Assembly (NCBI RefSeq): GCF_022844445.1
Contig: NZ_JALHLS010000005.1
Location: forward strand, 177,709 to 241,708
Reading direction: 5' to 3'
From: Hyphomonas sp.
GTDB lineage: Bacteria > Pseudomonadota > Alphaproteobacteria > Caulobacterales > Hyphomonadaceae
DNA length: 64,000 bases
A program made the translations under genes and the position numbers. Below, piece by piece: positions 60,234 to 64,000 of the stretch (positions within the stretch are counted from its first letter, which is position 1; the number at the start of each line of letters is the position of its first letter). The notes beneath the pieces are model-generated. The model ran no database searches. It had not been told where the DNA came from and worked only from the letters and a program-made list of their open reading frames with translations.

Positions 60234-61298
60234 TCAGTCCCACAGGTTGCCAAGGCAGAGCCGGGCCCGCCAGGCAGGTTGCAGCACGCCCGGCAGCCCC
60301 GCCGGTGCATCGTAGGCCCGGTCCTCAAGCCGGCGATGCAGCCAGCCCCAGGACTCGCCCGTGCGTACCCCCGCCGCCTCTACGCCCGACACGATCGCCA
60401 TCAGAACAGGGTCCTCAAGATCGAGGTTGTCGCCCGCGCGCGCTTCCGCCAGGCGCCAGCCGGCCGGATCCTGCCGAAGGGCAACGGCCGCCGGGCCACC
60501 CTCGCCGCGCCAGACATAGACCGCCATCCGGCCCGCTGCGAGATCGCCCACGAAATCCCGCAAACAGTTGCGAAACTCGAGCGCGACCGCGTTCAGCATG
60601 TCCAGCTGGCGAACCGGCTGGAACGGAGGCGGAAGCTCCGGGAACGGACCAACCGGCCCGAAGGCGGCCGGGTGGATGGCATCGCGCGCCATGCCGAACA
60701 GGGCGCCAGGCGTCGTGGCACGGCCAAAGCGCTGGGCGATATCCGGACCGGCGCGAGGACCACGAATGCGAAGGGCCATCGCCCATGCCGCCGCAAGGTC
60801 TGCTGCTGCGGCTTCCTCCGTACCCAGATGGGTCACGATCGACGCTTGGCGCAGGCCCGGCGGAAGCACGGCGACGATACCGAGCGTGTCTGCACCCAGC
60901 GTTTTCATGTGACGGATTAGAACGCAGGCCGCCCCCTCGCCGAACAGGTCGAGGAAGCGGGCATAGTCCGCCGTCCGCCACAGAACTTCGCCCATCCGGC
61001 CGAGCGCTTTCATCAACCCGCCCGGCGCCGGTCTGCCGAAAAGTTCAGCTGCCAGCTCGCCGTCCCGGGCACGCGCCGTCATCCATTGCAGGCGTCCGGC
61101 AGTATGATTTCCGCGCGCCGACAGGATGGCCGCCGCATGGCGCCGTGCAGCCGGCAGCGCGAGAAAATCCTCGTGCGGCGCCGGCCAGACGCGCGCCAGT
61201 GCGCCGGTATGCTCCCCTGCAAGGAAACCCAGCAGGGGTGTCGCCGCCGGCACCGGGCGAAAATCGGTAGCCGCCGGCAGGGTCATGGGCGTGCCCAT
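60234..61298 (-). CDS. Conserved-looking protein of unknown function (354 residues)
   Basis: The product starts MGTPMTLPAATDFRPVPAAT from the ATG at 61296-61298, preceded by an ideal AAGGAGGTGGATC ribosome binding site. It has no signal peptide or membrane segment. Parts such as LGRMGEVLWRTADYARFLDLF, AACVLIRHMKTLGADTL and FVGDLAAGRMAVYVWRGEGG look like an ordered alpha-beta protein, but I recognise no family. A good promoter lies about 210 bases upstream and a terminator follows, so it is a single-gene unit. Confidence 0.7.
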   Translation of the reverse strand: MGTPMTLPAATDFRPVPAATPLLGFLAGEHTGALARVWPAPHEDFLALPAARRHAAAILSARGNHTAGRLQWMTARARDGELAAELFGRPAPGGLMKALGRMGEVLWRTADYARFLDLFGEGAACVLIRHMKTLGADTLGIVAVLPPGLRQASIVTHLGTEEAAAADLAAAWAMALRIRGPRAGPDIAQRFGRATTPGALFGMARDAIHPAAFGPVGPFPELPPPFQPVRQLDMLNAVALEFRNCLRDFVGDLAAGRMAVYVWRGEGGPAAVALRQDPAGWRLAEARAGDNLDLEDPVLMAIVSGVEAAGVRTGESWGWLHRRLEDRAYDAPAGLPGVLQPAWRARLCLGNLWD

Positions 61299-61360
61299 GA
61301 TCCACCTCCTTTCAAACCGCGCGCACAAAGGGGTTTGCCCGCACGCGGCGTTGAACTGTT

Positions 61361-61438
61361 TCAGTGCGAGGTCAGACGCCTACCGGCAAAGGCCAGGGGA
61401 CGCGTGACACGCTCCCCATAAGCATGGAGAGCAGACAT
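61361..61438 (-). CDS. Possible 25-residue leader peptide in the 5' UTR of the 60234-61298 gene
   Basis: Reading from ATG 61436-61438, the frame gives MSALHAYGERVTRPLAFAGR and ends in RLTSH, a basic, well-folded-looking short peptide. It lies inside the roughly 200-base leader between the promoter at 61513-61542 and the main gene. The ribosome binding site is poor. It could be a regulatory uORF or chance. Confidence 0.25.
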   Translation of the reverse strand: MSALHAYGERVTRPLAFAGRRLTSH

Positions 61439-61512
61439 TTTCTGTATGTGACTGCTTCATGTGCGGCTCTTCAGGCAATCCGTGCGCGGAGCTATTCCGG
61501 CTTGGAGGCGGG

Positions 61513-61542
61513 CGTATAATCCAAGCTGCGACAAATTGTCAA
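61513..61542 (-). promoter_or_regulatory. Sigma70-like promoter of the 60234-61298 gene
   Basis: On the minus strand TTGACA (61537-61542) and TATACG (61513-61518) are separated by 18 bases. It would start a transcript near 61506, giving a leader of about 200 bases. The match to the housekeeping consensus is better than any other I saw in the window. Confidence 0.6.
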
Positions 61543-61551
61543 GCTTGTCGC
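61528..61551. promoter_or_regulatory. Operator-like inverted repeat over the -35 element
   Basis: GCGACAA (61528-61534) and TTGTCGC (61545-61551) form a 7-10-7 inverted repeat, and GACAA-A-TTGTC (61530-61540) is a tighter palindrome inside it. Three TTGTC/GACAA half-sites overlap the -35 box of the leftward promoter, so a repressor could act here. No regulator lies nearby. Confidence 0.45.
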
Positions 61552-61558
61552 CCGAAAC

Positions 61559-61591
61559 AAAAAAGCCCGGACCGCGAGGTCCGGGCTTTTT
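61559..61591 (-). terminator. Terminator of the rpsM-rpsK-rpoA-rplQ cluster
   Basis: GCCCGGACC (61565-61573) and GGTCCGGGC (61578-61586) pair perfectly around GCGA, flanked by A-run on the left and T-run on the right, so it works on either strand. It begins 19 bases past the rplQ stop. Confidence 0.93.
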
Positions 61592-61609
61592 GGTCCGTTG
61601 TCGGAATGA

Positions 61610-62032
61610 CTAGTCTTCAGCCGCTTCCAGCTCGGCCGCATGGCGGGCCTTGTCGGCGGCGCCTTTGGCTTCCGGATCGCGGTCAACCAGCTCCAGGACG
61701 GCGATCGGAGCGTTGTCGCCCTGGCGGAAGCCGGCTTTCAGAACGCGGGTGTAGCCGCCGTTGCGGTCCTTGTAGCGGCTGCCCATGACGTCGAACAGTT
61801 TGCGCACGGCGTCTTCGTTGCGAACGGTCGACAGAGCCGACCGGCGGGCAGCAAGGTCGCCCTTCTTCGCAAGGGTGACCAGCTTGTCCATGATCGGCGC
61901 CATTTCCTTGGCTTTCGGCAAGGTGGTGACGATCTGCTCGTGCTCGATCAGGCTCGCCGCCATGTTGGCGAACATCGCCTTGCGGTGCGAGGAGGTCTTG
62001 TTGAGCTTGCGGTGTGCAATCTGGTGGCGCAT
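61610..62032 (-). CDS. rplQ: 50S ribosomal protein L17
   Basis: The 140-residue product starts [20 protein letters not shown], the standard L17 opening, with [19 protein letters not shown] and [20 protein letters not shown]. It is the last gene of the cluster and is followed by a strong terminator. Confidence 0.98.
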   Translation of the reverse strand: MRHQIAHRKLNKTSSHRKAMFANMAASLIEHEQIVTTLPKAKEMAPIMDKLVTLAKKGDLAARRSALSTVRNEDAVRKLFDVMGSRYKDRNGGYTRVLKAGFRQGDNAPIAVLELVDRDPEAKGAADKARHAAELEAAED

Positions 62033-62081
62033 GGCGTTGTTCCTTCCGAGGTGGTCAGGCCCCGGTCATATAAAACTTGGG

Positions 62082-63110
62082 CTAGATGTGATCGTCGTAT
62101 TTCTTGGCGAGGCCTTCGATGTCCTCAGGCGGCCAATCCGGCACTTCCATGCCGAGATGCAGGCCCATGCCGGCGAGGACTTCCTTGATCTCGTTGAGAG
62201 ACTTGCGGCCGAAGTTCGGGGTACGGAGCATTTCCGCTTCCGACTTCTGGATGAGGTCGCCGATGTAAACGATGTTGTCGTTCTTCAGGCAGTTTGCCGA
62301 ACGCACGGACAGCTCGAGTTCGTCGACCTTCTTGAGCAGCACCGGGTTGAAGCCCAGGTCCGTCTCATCGGCCGAGCCGCCCACGTCGAGGGTCGGCTCT
62401 TCGAAGTTGATGAACAGCTGCAGCTGGTCCTGCAGGATGCGCGCGGCATAGGCCACGGCGTCTTCCGGCGAGACCGAACCATCGGTTTCAACGTCGAGGG
62501 TCAGCTTGTCATAGTCGAGGACGGTGCCTTCGCGCGTATCTTCGACCTGGTAGCCGACGCGGCGGACCGGCGAGTAGATCGCGTCAATCGGGATATAGCC
62601 GATCGGGGCATCTTCCGGACGGTGCGAATCAGCAGCGACGTAGCCTTTGCCGGTCGCGATCGTGAATTCCATGCGGACTTCCGACGCGCCGTCCAGCGTG
62701 CAGATCACGTGGTCGGGGTTCAGGATTTTCACATCGCCGGAGGTTTCGATCTGGCCGGCTTTGACTTCGCCCGGGCCTTTCGCGCGAAGCACCATGCGCT
62801 TCGGCGTTTCCGATTCCATGAAGATGGCGACCTGTTTCAGGTTCAGCACGATCGTGGTGACATCTTCGCGCACGCCCGGGATGGCCGAGAACTCGTGGAC
62901 CACGCCGTCGATCTGAACGCCGATGATGGCGGCGCCCTGCAGCGAGGACAGCAGCACGCGGCGCAGCGCATTGCCAAGCGTCGTGCCGTAGCCGCGCTCA
63001 AGCGGCTCTACGACGAGCTTCGCCTTGCGTTTCGAGTCGTATCCGGCCTGAACCACAGGGCGGTTCGGACGGATCAGGACTTTCCAGTTGCGGTCATTCA
63101 CGTTGGTCAT
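62082..63110 (-). CDS. rpoA: DNA-directed RNA polymerase subunit alpha
   Basis: The 342-residue product has the N-terminal assembly domain ([34 protein letters not shown]) and the C-terminal DNA- and activator-binding domain ([40 protein letters not shown]). Length and spacing are normal. It lies between rpsK and rplQ. Confidence 0.98.
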   Translation of the reverse strand: MTNVNDRNWKVLIRPNRPVVQAGYDSKRKAKLVVEPLERGYGTTLGNALRRVLLSSLQGAAIIGVQIDGVVHEFSAIPGVREDVTTIVLNLKQVAIFMESETPKRMVLRAKGPGEVKAGQIETSGDVKILNPDHVICTLDGASEVRMEFTIATGKGYVAADSHRPEDAPIGYIPIDAIYSPVRRVGYQVEDTREGTVLDYDKLTLDVETDGSVSPEDAVAYAARILQDQLQLFINFEEPTLDVGGSADETDLGFNPVLLKKVDELELSVRSANCLKNDNIVYIGDLIQKSEAEMLRTPNFGRKSLNEIKEVLAGMGLHLGMEVPDWPPEDIEGLAKKYDDHI

Positions 63111-63172
63111 CAGGTTTCCTCAGAAAAGGAATAGCCGCGCCATGCAAGGCGCAGCCGGGAGGTATTCTTGTA

Positions 63173-63562
63173 CTAGACGCGGCGGCGCTTCGGCGGGCGG
63201 CAGCCATTGTGCGGAATCGGCGTCGTGTCGTTGATCGCGGTCACGGTCAGGCCGGCGGCCTGCAGGGCGCGCAGCGCGCTCTCGCGGCCCGAACCCGGAC
63301 CACGCACGCGCACTTCAACCGTCTGGAGACCGTGCTCCTTGGCTTTCTTTGCAGCGTCCTCGGCGGCCATCTGGGCGGCGTAGGGGGTCGACTTGCGCGA
63401 GCCTTTGAAGTCCATCACGCCCGAAGACGACCAGGAGATGGTATTGCCCTGCGCGTCGGTGATGGTCACCATCGTGTTGTTGAAGCTCGAGTTCACGTGA
63501 ACAACACCCGAAGTGATGTTCTTGCGTTCGCGGCGGCGGATACGGTTTGCTTCGCGGGCCAT
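63173..63562 (-). CDS. rpsK: 30S ribosomal protein S11
   Basis: The 129-residue product contains [40 protein letters not shown], and ends with [10 protein letters not shown], all standard for S11. It binds the platform of the 30S subunit. Confidence 0.98.
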   Translation of the reverse strand: MAREANRIRRRERKNITSGVVHVNSSFNNTMVTITDAQGNTISWSSSGVMDFKGSRKSTPYAAQMAAEDAAKKAKEHGLQTVEVRVRGPGSGRESALRALQAAGLTVTAINDTTPIPHNGCRPPKRRRV

Positions 63563-63574
63563 GGAATCTCAGTC

Positions 63575-63943
63575 CTATTTCTTCTTGCCGGCGATCGGCT
63601 TGGCCGGGCCCTTGCGGGTGCGGGCGTTGGTGTGGGTACGCTGGCCGCGGACCGGGAGCTTCTTGCGGTGACGCAGGCCACGATAGCAACCGAGGTCCAT
63701 CAGGCGCTTGATGTTCATCGACGTGTCGCGGCGCAGGTCGCCCTCGACCATGTAGCCGGCATCGATCGTTTCGCGGATCTTGATGACTTCCGCGTCGGTC
63801 AGCTGGTTGACCCGGCGCGATTCTTCGACGCCGACTTTCTCGCAGATTTCCTTCGCAAAGGCCGGGCCGATGCCATGGATATAGCGCAGCGCGATGATGA
63901 CGCGCTTATTCGTCGGGATGTTGACGCCTGCAATACGGGCCAA
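63575..63943 (-). CDS. rpsM: 30S ribosomal protein S13
   Basis: The 122-residue product starts [20 protein letters not shown], with [14 protein letters not shown] and the C-terminal [20 protein letters not shown]. It contacts the P-site tRNA and the subunit bridge. The genes upstream (usually adk/secY) are outside the window. Confidence 0.98.
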   Translation of the reverse strand: MARIAGVNIPTNKRVIIALRYIHGIGPAFAKEICEKVGVEESRRVNQLTDAEVIKIRETIDAGYMVEGDLRRDTSMNIKRLMDLGCYRGLRHRKKLPVRGQRTHTNARTRKGPAKPIAGKKK

Positions 63944-64000
63944 AGCCGTTTCTCCTCAAGCGGGTTGTTCAAACATGAAATGCGCGCCAGCCGGGCAAAG

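Overview
This 64 kb window is a GC-rich chromosomal segment of an alphaproteobacterium, most likely of the Caulobacterales/Hyphomonadaceae type. The evidence is a TipF-like polar EAL protein with a TTAA-N7-TTAA (CtrA-type) box upstream, a GTTC-N7-GTTC (alphaproteobacterial LexA-type) box between ssb and uvrA, a coaD-peptidylprolyl isomerase-queA cluster, TrmFO, two TonB-dependent receptors, and the rpsM-rpsK-rpoA-rplQ ribosomal cluster. The species assignment is inference. I saw no tRNA or rRNA gene, insertion sequence, integrase, prophage gene or CRISPR array.

Layout. 1-9.5 kb: a HAD hydrolase (cut by the window edge), a lipoprotein, tipF, an FAH-family hydrolase, a one-gene DUF262/DUF1524 (GmrSD-like) putative nuclease, and a metal-uptake-like operon (DUF2946-like protein, TonB receptor, PepSY membrane protein). 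9.6-12.1 kb: an SDR-csaA-thioesterase operon with overlapping start and stop codons, then a YqhA-type membrane protein. 12.1-17.4 kb: a leftward housekeeping run of gyrA, coaD, a cyclophilin and queA. 17.6-23.4 kb: a Tat-exported kelch lipoprotein, a class D (OXA-type) beta-lactamase, ssb, and uvrA preceded by a 48-residue single-membrane-span ORF behind the SOS box. 23.4-26.2 kb: three membrane proteins, two of them clear tandem paralogues. 26.3-34.8 kb: trmFO, a sorbosone-dehydrogenase-like lipoprotein, a squalene/phytoene-synthase family protein, Fe-SOD, a zinc-ribbon protein behind an RBS-masking hairpin, a TIR-transmembrane-FGE-sulfatase fusion, and a DEAD-box helicase starting at TTG. 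34.9-44.6 kb: catabolic genes (S9 peptidase, coniferyl-aldehyde-type dehydrogenase, enoyl-CoA hydratase, acyl-CoA dehydrogenase, thioesterase, SDR) plus small accessory genes. 44.6-56 kb: an M1-like peptidase without the GAMEN motif, a TauE/SafE-TonB receptor-GST operon, a DUF6056-like membrane protein, a CNT nucleoside transporter and an S10 carboxypeptidase. 56-61.3 kb: VOC and SDR genes diverging around an ACGT palindrome, a decaying Kazal-domain lipoprotein gene, an exported EreA/ChaN-like protein, an HD-domain protein, and an unknown 354-residue protein with a long leader. 61.6-64 kb: the ribosomal cluster.

The best candidates for something new are: (1) the 48-residue membrane protein between an SOS box and uvrA; (2) the TIR-TM-FGE fusion next to a zinc-ribbon gene; (3) the single-gene GmrSD-like protein with its own inverted repeat; (4) the Kazal lipoprotein gene damaged at the presumed start codon, one cysteine and an internal codon; and (5) the long leader with promoter and operator-like repeat ahead of the unknown gene at 60.2-61.3 kb. 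All coordinates, translations and motifs were read by eye. Family names come from motif recognition, not database searches.
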